Positions 1 through 7,873 of a stretch of DNA of 22,381 nucleotides are shown one piece after another. Source of the stretch: JBEBSD01 sp040394475 (lineage in GTDB: Bacteria; Bacteroidota; Bacteroidia; Cytophagales; Spirosomataceae); NCBI GenBank assembly GCA_040394475.1, contig JBEBSD010000090.1:1-22381 (forward strand), written 5' to 3'. Every line of letters starts with the position of its first letter. Within the stretch, counting starts at the first letter, position 1. The translations under genes and the position numbers were made by a program. The notes below the pieces were generated by a model that did no database searches, was not told the origin of the DNA, and worked only from the letters and a program-made list of their open reading frames with translations.

Positions 1-452
1 TCACTGAAAAAGAATAGAAAAAACTCCAAAATACATTAAGTAAACGACATTGAATCCCAATTGGCTATTCCTGTTAGGGTTCATCATTCTGGTCAATAAT
101 AGTAAAAAAGAATACGTCAATTCACAGCGTGAATTCGAAGCGTTTCTTTTCAATTGTAATTGTTAATCCGCAATCATAACCGGATTTCACGAACGTTAAG
201 GCATGCTGCTCATATCCTTTTCTACATTCCGGAATTACGGAACGGGCTGGATATCCAAAAGTAAAACAGGCAGAGATACAGTGTTAAATTTCTCATGAGG
301 GCAATAGTCCATTTATAAGGTCTACAAGAGCAATATTATTCACTTATCCTTGATTTTCCAAAATAAACATCCCTGAAATGGCTTGTGGTATTCAGGAGTA
401 CTCCCGTATGGAAAAATCGGCTTGTCGATTAATGTCTAGTTTAATTCATTTC

Positions 453-469
453 AATAACAGCCTGTTATT
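453..469. promoter_or_regulatory. Operator-like 17-bp palindrome
   Basis: AATAACAG-C-CTGTTATT is a perfect inverted repeat with 8-bp arms around one central base. It is followed at once by a second short one, TAACC-T-GGTTA (469-479). This geometry suits a dimeric DNA-binding protein. No gene in the window lies close enough to be assigned, so a target to the left of the window or none at all is possible. Confidence 0.3.
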
Positions 470-858
470 AACCTGGTTATGTCGAACTACTGCGCGTCAT
501 ACCCGCTTCACAAACAGCCTTCAAAATTAGTCATCCACCCCGCATCCAAAACATGACAACAATCAGTTCGTTTTATGAATTTTCTTCTTTTCACCTTTTT
601 ACCTTCTATTCGAAACGCCCTGGCAATAGGTGCTTTCACCCTGCTACCGTTCGCCGGTCAGTCCGGGTTCCGGGCGGGAAAGCAGCCGGCGCCGAACCCG
701 TTAAAACGGCCGTTTTGTCCAACTTATCCTCGCTGTTACCGAACCATCAATCTGTAGAATAACCCGGCAGTAACGGATTAACCTATACCTCCATATTTTT
801 CCAGATCCCGGTGCGAATAGAGTAGTATAAATACTACCGTATCACCTGCAACAATTTT

Positions 859-880
859 ATTGTCGCCCGCGGGCGACAAT
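859..880. repeat. Perfect 22-bp GC-core palindrome flanked by direct repeats
   Basis: The half-site ATTGTCGCCCG is followed directly by its exact reverse complement, with no spacer. The nonamer ACAATTTTA occurs on both sides as a direct repeat (851-859 and 876-884). As RNA it would form a 9-bp stem closed by CGCG and followed by four U, which resembles a small terminator, but no upstream gene is visible. It could instead be a protein-binding site. Confidence 0.5.
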
Positions 881-979
881 TTTACTTCCATACGCGGAAT
901 TTCTATTTTGCTTCCCGCCTGGCCCAGCCCGGGCGGAGCTCAGGGAAGGGTGTAGGAAATACCGGGCCTCACCAGGCAC

Positions 980-1008
980 CCCCGTAAGCAGTGTGATCAC
1001 TTACGGGG
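980..1008. repeat. 9-bp inverted repeat (hairpin)
   Basis: CCCCGTAAG (980-988) and CTTACGGGG (1000-1008) are exact reverse complements separated by 11 bases that themselves contain GTGATCAC. No T-run follows, so this does not look like an intrinsic terminator. It lies about 190 bp upstream of the transporter gene. Confidence 0.4.
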
Positions 1009-1101
1009 ACGCAGCCCGGACAGGACGGCCGCGGCAAAGCGATTACTTCGTGCAGTGAAAGCCGATCGAATTATCTTCTGTATCCACGCCTTCCCCGCAA
1101 T

Positions 1102-1115
1102 TGTTTTACAAAACA
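1102..1115. promoter_or_regulatory. Operator-like palindrome upstream of transporter operon
   Basis: TGTTTT-AC-AAAACA is a perfect inverted repeat with 6-bp arms, about 80 bp upstream of the MFS start codon. Together with the palindrome at 1163-1181 it may form a two-site control region for the MFS-IclR-RraA operon. The function is inferred only from symmetry and position. Confidence 0.3.
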
Positions 1116-1162
1116 TTTCATCCAGTATTTGGGATAAACGCGAAAAGTATATAATATTGCAT

Positions 1163-1181
1163 TGTAAAATAATCTTTTACA
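1163..1181. promoter_or_regulatory. Candidate IclR operator upstream of MFS transporter
   Basis: TGTAAAA-taatc-TTTTACA is a perfect 7-bp inverted repeat ending 15 bp before the GTG start of the transporter gene. Its inner 15 bases (1165-1179) match those at 9250-9264, upstream of the opposing minus-strand operon, at 12 of 15 positions. IclR-family regulators often bind AT-rich palindromes of about 15 bp near their own operon, so the regulator encoded at 2441 is the natural candidate. The region is AT-rich, so chance similarity is a real alternative. Confidence 0.4.
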
Positions 1182-1196
1182 TTATAAAATTTAACC

Positions 1197-2444
1197 GTGA
1201 AACCAAATCGCTACAAATGGGAGCTGGTTGGCTTATTGTGGATTGCATTTTTCCTTAACCAGGCCGATCGTCAGATTTTCAATGTTGTCCTGTCACTCAT
1301 AAAAGAGGACCTGCAATTTACGGATGCAGAACTCGGGCTTATCTCATCAGTGCTGATCTGGGTGTATGGGTTACTGGTACCCGTGGCAGGCTTCCTGGGC
1401 GACCTGATCGAGCGTAAGAAAATACTGGTTTACAGTTTATTATTCTGGAGTTTTTCTACGCTGTTGACGGGCTTTGGCCACAGCGTCCTCTACTTTGTCC
1501 TGATCCGTGGGATTGCCACCGGCGGCGGAGAGGCCTTCTACGCGCCCACTGCGAATGCCCTGATCAGCGAACATCACACCAAAAGCAGGTCCTTCGCCCT
1601 GTCGCTTCACCAGACAGCCGTTTATGTCGGGATCATTTCGAGCGGACTACTGGCCGGCTACGTAGGCGAGCACTACGGATGGCGGGCTGCCTTTTACCTG
1701 TTTGGTGGTTTCGGCATCCTGGTGGGGGTTCTCATCCAATTCCGCCTCCGCAACACCCGGACCACCACCACGACCGTCACCTGGAGCGTTTACAAGGCCA
1801 CCCTGCTTCATACCTTACAATACCTCTCCAAAAAACCTACAGCCCTTTTGCACAGCCTGGCGTTCGCCGGGATGGTCTTCGTCAATGTGGGATACCTGAC
1901 CTGGATGCCCACTTTTTTGATTGAAAACTTTAACCTATCGGTAACGGAAGCAGGGTTCAGCTCGATGTTCTACCATCATTCGGCAGCCTTTCTGGGTGTT
2001 CTGGTGGGTGGAAAGCTGGCCGACAAGCTGGCCTTCAAAAAACGGGTGAACCGGCTATGGGTGCAGGCTGCCGCGTTACTGGCGGGCGCACCGTTTATCT
2101 ATGGAATGGGGGCCGGTCAGGAACTTTGGATTATTTACACCTCGCTTGCACTTTTCGGATTTTTCCGGGGGATTTACGATTCCAACATTTTCGCCTCTTT
2201 ATACGAGGTCGTGGCGCCGGCATACCGTTCATCGGCCGGTGGTCTGATGCTGATGTTTGCCTTTCTGATGGGCGCTTCTGCTCCCTATATCCTCGGTGTA
2301 GTAAAGCCCACTCTCGGACTGGCCACCGGCATCTCCTGGCTCTCTATCAGTTATGTTTTAGCCGCCCTCTTGCTAATGTGGGCAGCAATCCGGTATTTTA
2401 ACCGTGATCAATTTATTCCTACTCAAAACGAGCCACAGTCATGA
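1197..2444 (+). CDS. MFS transporter, probable sugar-acid/organic anion:cation symporter
   Basis: A 415-residue major facilitator with about 12 hydrophobic segments. The first transmembrane segment carries the NQADRQIFN signature, and the loop after the second has a motif-A-like GDLIERKK. The N-terminal half (membrane helix order, WRAAFYLFG near residue 163, GGGEAFYAPTANAL) resembles the ACS branch of MFS (hexuronate, galactonate, phthalate type symporters). The reading frame begins with GTG at 1197, the only reasonable start because the first membrane helix follows at once. The stop overlaps the next start codon as ATGA, so it is translationally coupled to the IclR gene. The neighbours (GlucD-like dehydratase, SDR, RraA-like) suggest a sugar acid as substrate. 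The exact ligand cannot be read from sequence. Confidence 0.88.
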   Translation: MKPNRYKWELVGLLWIAFFLNQADRQIFNVVLSLIKEDLQFTDAELGLISSVLIWVYGLLVPVAGFLGDLIERKKILVYSLLFWSFSTLLTGFGHSVLYFVLIRGIATGGGEAFYAPTANALISEHHTKSRSFALSLHQTAVYVGIISSGLLAGYVGEHYGWRAAFYLFGGFGILVGVLIQFRLRNTRTTTTTVTWSVYKATLLHTLQYLSKKPTALLHSLAFAGMVFVNVGYLTWMPTFLIENFNLSVTEAGFSSMFYHHSAAFLGVLVGGKLADKLAFKKRVNRLWVQAAALLAGAPFIYGMGAGQELWIIYTSLALFGFFRGIYDSNIFASLYEVVAPAYRSSAGGLMLMFAFLMGASAPYILGVVKPTLGLATGISWLSISYVLAALLLMWAAIRYFNRDQFIPTQNEPQS

Positions 2445-3175
2445 TACAAGTTTTGCACCGCGCCTTCGATATCCTGGAATTACTGGCCAAAGACCGCGAA
2501 CGCTCCTTCACCCTGTCGGAAATCGCCGGTCAGCTGGGCCTGAACCATGCTACCTGCGCCAATATTCTCAAAACCATGGTCACGCGGCAGTATATCGAGC
2601 AGCTGGGCCCGAAAAAAGGCTACCACCTGGGACAGATGTCCTATGCCCTCACCGGAAATTTCACCTACCGGCGCGACCTGGTCCGCATCGCAGAACCTGC
2701 CATGCAGCATCTGAGTCAAACCATCAATGAAACCGTGATCCTGGCCATCCTGAAAGACGACAAACGGATTATGATCGGCGAATTCCTCAGCGAACAAGAT
2801 ATCCAGGTGCGCACTACCAAAGAAAAAAATGCCTATGATACCGCAACCGGCCGGCTGCTGATCGGCTGGTTACCCGGGAAAGAGCGCGATACCTTCATCC
2901 GGAAATACGGCTTGCCGGCTGCCGACATCTGGCCGGAAGCACAGACAGCCGATTCGCTGGAGAGCGCCTTTCAGCTGTTGCGGGACCAGGGATTCTCGAC
3001 CCAGGTTTCCTCCCGGCAGATTATCGGTCTCGCAGTTCCTCTTAAACGACAGGAAACCGTAATCGCCGCCCTGGGTGTATTCCTGCCGGTTTTCAGACAC
3101 GACGCTACTATCCAGCAACGCATCCTCAGGGAAATGCAGCAAGCCGCTTTACAAATCAGTGAACAATTGAATTAA
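2441..3175 (+). CDS. IclR-family transcriptional regulator
   Basis: A 244-residue protein. The first 65 or so residues form the winged helix-turn-helix typical of IclR proteins (VLHRAFDILELLAK, then SEIAGQLGLNHATCANILKTMV as the HTH, then the wing around GYHLG). The rest is the effector-binding domain (RIAEPAMQHLSQTINETVILAIL, then TATGRLLIGWL and a final IIGLAVPL/VIAALGVFLP region). Length matches the family. It overlaps the transporter gene by four bases and is followed 30 bp later by the RraA-like gene, so it is a local regulator made with its target genes. IclR proteins act as dimers binding a metabolite, here probably a sugar acid or keto-acid. Candidate operators are at 1163-1181 and 9250-9264. 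Confidence 0.92.
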   Translation: MIQVLHRAFDILELLAKDRERSFTLSEIAGQLGLNHATCANILKTMVTRQYIEQLGPKKGYHLGQMSYALTGNFTYRRDLVRIAEPAMQHLSQTINETVILAILKDDKRIMIGEFLSEQDIQVRTTKEKNAYDTATGRLLIGWLPGKERDTFIRKYGLPAADIWPEAQTADSLESAFQLLRDQGFSTQVSSRQIIGLAVPLKRQETVIAALGVFLPVFRHDATIQQRILREMQQAALQISEQLN

Positions 3176-3205
3176 CCGTTTTATTACTAATTATTGAATA
3201 CAGCT

Positions 3206-3916
3206 ATGTCAGACATTCAGAGTTATCCGGTCCGCAAATTTGAGACAAACTATGATGTGACCGAGATCCGGGAACGTTATATGCGCCTGTATGCCGCACT
3301 GGTATCCGATGCGCTCGAAAGCCTCGGATACCATCATCAATGCATGGCCAGCGGGATTTACCCCCTTACACACACCATGAAGGTGGCCGGACCGGCCTTC
3401 ACCGCTCATGGCATTGCCACCCCAAGCCGCGACCAGAAAATCCATGACATACGTCTGGGGATGTTCAAAAGTATGACGGCCGGCTGTGTACAGGTGCGTG
3501 ATACCCAGGGAGATCTCTCCTGCGGGCAGTTCGGGGAAATTTCCGCTACCGCAGCGGCGGCCCACGGTTGTGTCGGCGCTGTAGTCGACGGGTCTACCCG
3601 CGATTCCAACTATCTGATCGACATGGACTTCCCAACCTTTTGCCGGTTCCGAAACCCGGTAGAAGCCTTCGGACGGTTTATGATCGTCGATTACCAGGTC
3701 CCTATCTTCGTGAAGGGCATGGACGGGCTGCTCCAGGTAAATCCCGGCGATTACATTTTCGGCGATAATGACGGCGTAGTAGTAGTCCCCTACGACCTCA
3801 CCCTCAAAGTACTGACCCTTTCCGAAGAATGGTTTGAGAGCGAGGGAAAAAGCCGGAAAGCAATGGCCACCGGACTGGACCCGTTCAAGGTTTATGAAAC
3901 CTACGGGAGGTTTTAA
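3206..3916 (+). CDS. RraA-family protein, possible 2-keto acid aldolase
   Basis: A 236-residue RraA-fold protein when started at ATG 3206; an in-frame TTG at 3194 would add four residues and is less likely. Family motifs are visible: SDALESLGY near the N-terminus, GEISATAAAAHGCVGAVVDG followed by STRDSN (the Arg-Asp of the metal and substrate site), and PGDYIFGDNDGVVVVP. The fold includes the RNase E inhibitor RraA but also metal-dependent aldolases acting on 4-hydroxy-4-methyl-2-oxoglutarate and related keto-acids. In a sugar-acid operon the enzymatic role is far more plausible. It ends the MFS-IclR-RraA operon, just before strong hairpins. I infer cleavage of a 2-keto-3-deoxy acid; a lyase/decarboxylase role or an unrelated substrate is possible. 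Confidence 0.85.
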   Translation: MSDIQSYPVRKFETNYDVTEIRERYMRLYAALVSDALESLGYHHQCMASGIYPLTHTMKVAGPAFTAHGIATPSRDQKIHDIRLGMFKSMTAGCVQVRDTQGDLSCGQFGEISATAAAAHGCVGAVVDGSTRDSNYLIDMDFPTFCRFRNPVEAFGRFMIVDYQVPIFVKGMDGLLQVNPGDYIFGDNDGVVVVPYDLTLKVLTLSEEWFESEGKSRKAMATGLDPFKVYETYGRF

Positions 3917-3920
3917 GCCA

Positions 3921-3972
3921 GGCGGGTTCCCTCCGGTTGCTGCAATGCTGCAGCAACCGGAGGGAACCCGCC
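3921..3972. terminator. Perfect 24-bp hairpin between convergent operons
   Basis: The arms 3921-3944 and 3949-3972 are exact reverse complements with a four-base ATGC loop, starting five bases after the RraA stop codon. This is unusually long and flawless. Neither strand has a convincing T-run beside it, so it is not a textbook intrinsic terminator, but it would fold in transcripts from either side and could stop, protect or mark the 3' ends of both convergent operons. Confidence 0.6.
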
Positions 3973-4001
3973 CGTTTCATCGTACCATGCTGTCCTACCG
4001 G

Positions 4002-4029
4002 GCGCCGCCGGTTTTCGTAGCGGCGCTTA
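4002..4029 (+). terminator. Hairpin terminator, plus-strand operon
   Basis: GCGCCGC (4002-4008) pairs with GCGGCGC (4020-4026) around an 11-base loop and is followed on the plus strand by TTATTTATT. It is a reasonable intrinsic terminator for the MFS-IclR-RraA transcript. It sits only a few bases past the stop codon of the opposing GH2 gene, so it may also cap that mRNA. Confidence 0.5.
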
Positions 4030-4030
4030 T

Positions 4031-6901
4031 TTATTCTACCGCTTCATCCGGGGCATTCCAGGATTCCACGACCAGGCGGGCGTCCGCTTTGGTCGCCGGT
4101 TCCCGCCACAGTACCTCCACAGTGATTTCCTTCGTTTCACCCGGAGCCAGCCAGAAGTAATTATCGCTGGCAAAAAAAGCACGTTTGGTATTTCGGATCG
4201 CTATTTTCGTCATAAAAGAGGGGACCTTGCCGGTATTGCGGATACGCACTTTTAATTGCGAACGGTCTGCCGAAATCTCCTTATTACCGACCAAAGCTGC
4301 CGTCAGCCGGGTGGGGGTCCTGCCCACGGCCGGTTTCAGCCAGGGCCCTTTTTCGAGCGCTGTCCAGGGGATCGGCTCTTTTGTATATTTTTCATAAAAA
4401 CCAGGATCCTCCATCATCGAAAGCGACCGGAGATGGTAGACGGAACGGGAGATTAATTCCCCGGCCGTACCGCGGAATTCAGCCACCACCAGGACGAACC
4501 GGTCGCGGTAATCCGATGGAATCCGGAAACTTCCCAGCGCAACCTCGGTGACGGAGGGTCCCGCAGCCAGTGACAGGTTCTTCCGACGGGCGGGCGCCAA
4601 TTGGTTAAACTGGTCGTCGTACACCGTAACCGCCAGCGAGCCGCTTTTCGGGCTTCCGGGAGCATGACTTATTTTCCCGACCCAGTTTATCTCTTCTCCC
4701 GGGGCCCAAAGCAACCGTTCCAGGTCAAGCGCTGCATGTGTAGGCGCATAGGTCCGTTTCATAAAATAATACGGCGCTGCCGCCTGGCCAAACCAATCCA
4801 TCATCTGAATGGCAATAACCGGCCAGTGGCGTTTAAACACCCAGGGCATCAGACCGGTTGTTACGGGGTAATTCCCCTGCATTTTTTCCGAAACGATCTG
4901 GTACCACTCCCCCGCTCCTACCTGCGAGGCTTCGGTAACCGTCTCGATAGTGGGGTCGGACAGGTCGTCGATATGCGATGCCCGGCTCAGCATTCTCGGC
5001 ACCCTCGCGGCGCCGTATTCCGTAAAATGATGAATAAATTCCCGGTGGTCCTTGTAAAAATCCTTTTCCCACATTTTCCCCAATCCTTTGAACTCACGGG
5101 CATCTACCAATTCATAAAACAGGTTGGCCTCCGGCATGCTGTGCATTCCGGTTTCGGAAACCCAGGGTTCAAATTGATAGCTGCGGTTATACCAGGTGGG
5201 GTCCATATCAGGATAGGCATGCATGCTGCCGTCATCGGGAGTGGTTCTTACAAACAAGCGGGATGGGTCAAAAATATCCAGATTGCGTTCGATAATCCCG
5301 ATCGAAGCCGCATTTCCGAAGGAATACGGGTTAAACTCGTTCCCACCGCACCAAACCGCCAGTGACGGGTGGTTCCGCAGCCGGAAAATGCTTTGTACGA
5401 CCTGGGCTTCCCAGATGTCCTGCGGATAGTCGGGGGTATCCTGGTTGCCGATAGGGAAATCCTGCCAAACCATTATTCCCAGTTCGTTACAGATCGAATA
5501 AAAATGTTCGGTTTCCAAAAGGCCCCCGCCCCAGACGCGGATGAGCTGAACCCCCATATTCCTGGCCGCTTCCAGCGCCCAGCGGTAACGCTCCTCCGGC
5601 AGATCGAGCAGCACGTCCACCGGCGTCCAGTTCATACCCTTGACAAACAGCTTTTTCCCGTTGATCACAAATTGCCAGTTTTCCCAGCGGTCTGCTGTTC
5701 TCGGCCCTGCCGAACGGACTCTTTCTATCGTACGGATACCGTAGTCAAAGGCAAGCCGGTCGGTTATTTCCCCTTCCTCCTTCAACGCAATCGTCACGTT
5801 ATACAGGTGAGCCTCTCCCATCCCGTTGGGGTTCCATAGCTTGGGGCGGGGAATAATCAGGTCCTGCTCCAGCCAGTTTTTCCCCTCCATTATGTTCAGC
5901 GGAAATTCCTTTTCAAACACCGTCTTCCGGCCATCGTTCAGCTGTACGAGCACACTGTGCTTTTTCGCAACAGGGATATAGGGTACTCCTTTTGCATCCG
6001 GGTGGTGGATCTGGGCGTTGCGCCAGGGATGCAGGGCCTTTTTCAGCGAGTTGGTGTGTGCCAGCACTTCCAGAGAAAGGTGCAGGCGTGCCGCCGTGGC
6101 AGAAACGGAAGTGGTGGTCAGGTAGGGACGTTCCAACTGTATTTCCGGCACGATTTCAATGCGGGCGCCCTGCCACATTCCCAGGCTGAAAAACGCTTCC
6201 GTTCCCGATCCCCCGGTCAAGATCCACGGTTTGGTAATCCGGCCGCTGGCGCGGGGGTTAAACCCCTTGCGTTTGGAATAATCGAACTCGCCGCTCTGGT
6301 TGCGGGGAAGGTTTTCGATAGCGGTCGCCCGGTTGCCCCAGTTTCCGGCAAGCACTTCTACGGTAATCGTATTGGCTGCGCCCCTGCGGGCCAGTTTCGA
6401 GATATCGATAACCGGTCCGCCGAACATTCCCTCATGGCTGCCCAGCAGGCTGTCGTTCAGCCATATCCTGGAAAAATAATCGATCCCGTCGAAACAAAGC
6501 AGGATATTCTCCCCTGCTGCTGCAGCCGGCAGAAACACTTCTTTTTCGTAATACCAGGCTTTTTCTTCTATCCAGCGATACTGTGAGGAATTGATATGGG
6601 CATAGGGATGCGGCAGCTTCCCGGCCTTGTAATACGACCAGTGCACCGAATTCGGGACAGTGGTGATAAAAGGGTCTTTCTGGTCCTTTAACTCCGCCGC
6701 GTTCAACGCGCACGTATCCCGGTGTGAAAGAGTCCAGGCTCCCGACAAATCAAGGTGCTGTGCGGTTGCTCTCGGGGTGATATAGTAGGGTTGCCAAAGG
6801 GCATTCGGGACAACAGGCGCCTGCGCCGGAAGGTTGCCTGACAAAAAAGCACCCGTTAACATCACGGCTGCCCAAAGGATTGCATTCTTGTTTTTTCTCA
6901 T
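4031..6901 (-). CDS. Secreted glycoside hydrolase family 2, beta-mannosidase-like
   Basis: A 956-residue enzyme when started at ATG 6901, where a clean signal peptide begins (MRKNKNAILWAAVMLTGAF, with a probable cleavage after the alanine-rich PAQA). An ATG at 6922 would add seven residues. It shows the GH2 order: jelly-roll sugar-binding domain (WYYEKEVFLP, CFDGIDYFSRIWLND), immunoglobulin-like domain, then a TIM barrel. The acid/base glutamate is in WCGGNEFNPYS (Glu522) and the likely nucleophile in WVSETGMHSMP (Glu583). The barrel style (VKGMNWTP, IRVWGGG, IMVWQDFP) is that of the beta-mannosidase/exo-beta-glucosaminidase subgroup rather than beta-galactosidase. Extra beta domains follow to the C-terminus. 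It is the last gene of the minus-strand operon. It should release a sugar in the periplasm; the exact linkage is unknown. Confidence 0.88.
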   Translation of the reverse strand: MRKNKNAILWAAVMLTGAFLSGNLPAQAPVVPNALWQPYYITPRATAQHLDLSGAWTLSHRDTCALNAAELKDQKDPFITTVPNSVHWSYYKAGKLPHPYAHINSSQYRWIEEKAWYYEKEVFLPAAAAGENILLCFDGIDYFSRIWLNDSLLGSHEGMFGGPVIDISKLARRGAANTITVEVLAGNWGNRATAIENLPRNQSGEFDYSKRKGFNPRASGRITKPWILTGGSGTEAFFSLGMWQGARIEIVPEIQLERPYLTTTSVSATAARLHLSLEVLAHTNSLKKALHPWRNAQIHHPDAKGVPYIPVAKKHSVLVQLNDGRKTVFEKEFPLNIMEGKNWLEQDLIIPRPKLWNPNGMGEAHLYNVTIALKEEGEITDRLAFDYGIRTIERVRSAGPRTADRWENWQFVINGKKLFVKGMNWTPVDVLLDLPEERYRWALEAARNMGVQLIRVWGGGLLETEHFYSICNELGIMVWQDFPIGNQDTPDYPQDIWEAQVVQSIFRLRNHPSLAVWCGGNEFNPYSFGNAASIGIIERNLDIFDPSRLFVRTTPDDGSMHAYPDMDPTWYNRSYQFEPWVSETGMHSMPEANLFYELVDAREFKGLGKMWEKDFYKDHREFIHHFTEYGAARVPRMLSRASHIDDLSDPTIETVTEASQVGAGEWYQIVSEKMQGNYPVTTGLMPWVFKRHWPVIAIQMMDWFGQAAAPYYFMKRTYAPTHAALDLERLLWAPGEEINWVGKISHAPGSPKSGSLAVTVYDDQFNQLAPARRKNLSLAAGPSVTEVALGSFRIPSDYRDRFVLVVAEFRGTAGELISRSVYHLRSLSMMEDPGFYEKYTKEPIPWTALEKGPWLKPAVGRTPTRLTAALVGNKEISADRSQLKVRIRNTGKVPSFMTKIAIRNTKRAFFASDNYFWLAPGETKEITVEVLWREPATKADARLVVESWNAPDEAVE

Positions 6902-6939
6902 GAAATTTTTCGGTTGTTCCATCCCGGGATGATTGGTTT

Positions 6940-7725
6940 TCAGGGTGACGGGTATTTTCCAGGTTTGCCATAGCCTCGCATGAGCAGCAGCCCCCCGTCG
7001 ATAACGATGGTGCTGCCGGTCATATAGCTCCCCGATTCCAGCAAGGAAGCGATCACCGCGGCGATTTCTTCCGGCTCTCCGAACCGCTTCACCGGAATTC
7101 CTTCATTGACCGACGCCAGCAACCCGGGGTTCTCCCATACGGTCGCATTGATAGTGGTCCGGATCGCTCCTACTGCCAGTGTGTTCACGTTGATCGCATG
7201 GGGCGCCAACTCCAGGGCCAGGCCCTGCATGAGGGTCTCCAAAGCGCTTTTAGACGCCCCGTAGGCGCTCAGCCCCATTCCCGGGCGGATAGCATTCACC
7301 GAGGTGATTGTATAAATACTCCCTTCCGTACCCGTTTGAACCATCTTCCGCGCCAGGGTTTGAGTAAGCAGGAAGGTGCCTTTGGTATTGATTTTGTAAA
7401 AAAGGTCCAGGTCTTCGGGGGTTATATCGAGAACGTGCTTCTTGTAAGATACACCGGCATTATTGATCAGGACATCCAGTCCGTTCATGATTTCCCATGC
7501 CTCCGTCCCCAATTGCTCCGCCTGTACCGGGTCCGCGAGATCTGCCTCGAAAAGGCTGCACTTCCCGCCTTCTCTCACAATGATTTCCTGTACGGCTTCT
7601 GCTTCGTCCCGTTGCTGGTGAAAATGCAGGCCGATCTCATGCCCTCTCCGTGCCAATTCAAGCGCCGTGGCTTTCCCGATACCACGGGATGCGCCGGTAA
7701 CGAGTGTTTTCTTTGGTTGTCGCAT
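6940..7725 (-). CDS. SDR-family NAD(P)-dependent oxidoreductase
   Basis: A 261-residue classical short-chain dehydrogenase started at ATG 7725 (the preceding TTG codon is less likely). The cofactor loop TGASRGIG lies near the N-terminus and NNAG near residue 88. The catalytic set is Asn113 (KINTKGTF), Ser142, Tyr155 and Lys159 (SAYGASK), and a C-terminal TGSTIVIDGG is present. Length and spacing are typical of the FabG/glucose-1-dehydrogenase-like class. It starts 148 bp below the stop of the GlucD-like gene and ends 38 bp before the GH2 start, so the three are probably one transcript. In this setting it most likely oxidises a sugar or reduces a keto sugar acid. The direction and substrate are inferred from neighbours only. 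Confidence 0.9.
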   Translation of the reverse strand: MRQPKKTLVTGASRGIGKATALELARRGHEIGLHFHQQRDEAEAVQEIIVREGGKCSLFEADLADPVQAEQLGTEAWEIMNGLDVLINNAGVSYKKHVLDITPEDLDLFYKINTKGTFLLTQTLARKMVQTGTEGSIYTITSVNAIRPGMGLSAYGASKSALETLMQGLALELAPHAINVNTLAVGAIRTTINATVWENPGLLASVNEGIPVKRFGEPEEIAAVIASLLESGSYMTGSTIVIDGGLLLMRGYGKPGKYPSP

Positions 7726-7873
7726 CAATGATTCAGTTTAGCAAGTAGTGACCGGATCAATTCCGGCAGTTCAATAAACGTCGTCCGCGGCTCCCGCCGT
7801 GTCCGAATCCGACGTACAGCTTCCTACGTTACCCGTCATGGCAGCCCTTTTAAAGAACCGGCTGCCTGCCTGC

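Larger units (their letters stand above)
1..1196. other. Long non-coding stretch with palindromes, no supported gene
   Basis: I see no gene in this 1.2-kb stretch. The reading frames between 553 and 762 are short, overlap one another in different frames and show no domain. The sequence changes from AT-rich (1-560) to GC-rich (600-1050) and back to AT-rich just before the transporter gene. It contains several clean inverted repeats, listed separately (453-469, 859-880, 980-1008, 1102-1115, 1163-1181). A decayed gene in the 575-1050 part is possible but cannot be shown. Confidence 0.6.

Noticed and set aside
553..762. Two overlapping short frames (69 and 60 residues), the second starting with a signal-like hydrophobic stretch
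   Set aside because: No ribosome site, no domain, no neighbours in operon order; the frames overlap and look random.
3194..3205. TTG start of the RraA-like gene
   Set aside because: An ATG four codons later at 3206 gives the usual N-terminus, so the TTG is unnecessary.
4601..5365. 254-residue plus-strand frame
   Set aside because: Antisense shadow of the GH2 gene, whose catalytic motifs lie on the minus strand here.
5957..6586. 209-residue plus-strand frame
   Set aside because: Antisense shadow of the GH2 N-terminal domains.
7198..7731. 177-residue plus-strand frame
   Set aside because: Antisense shadow of the SDR gene.
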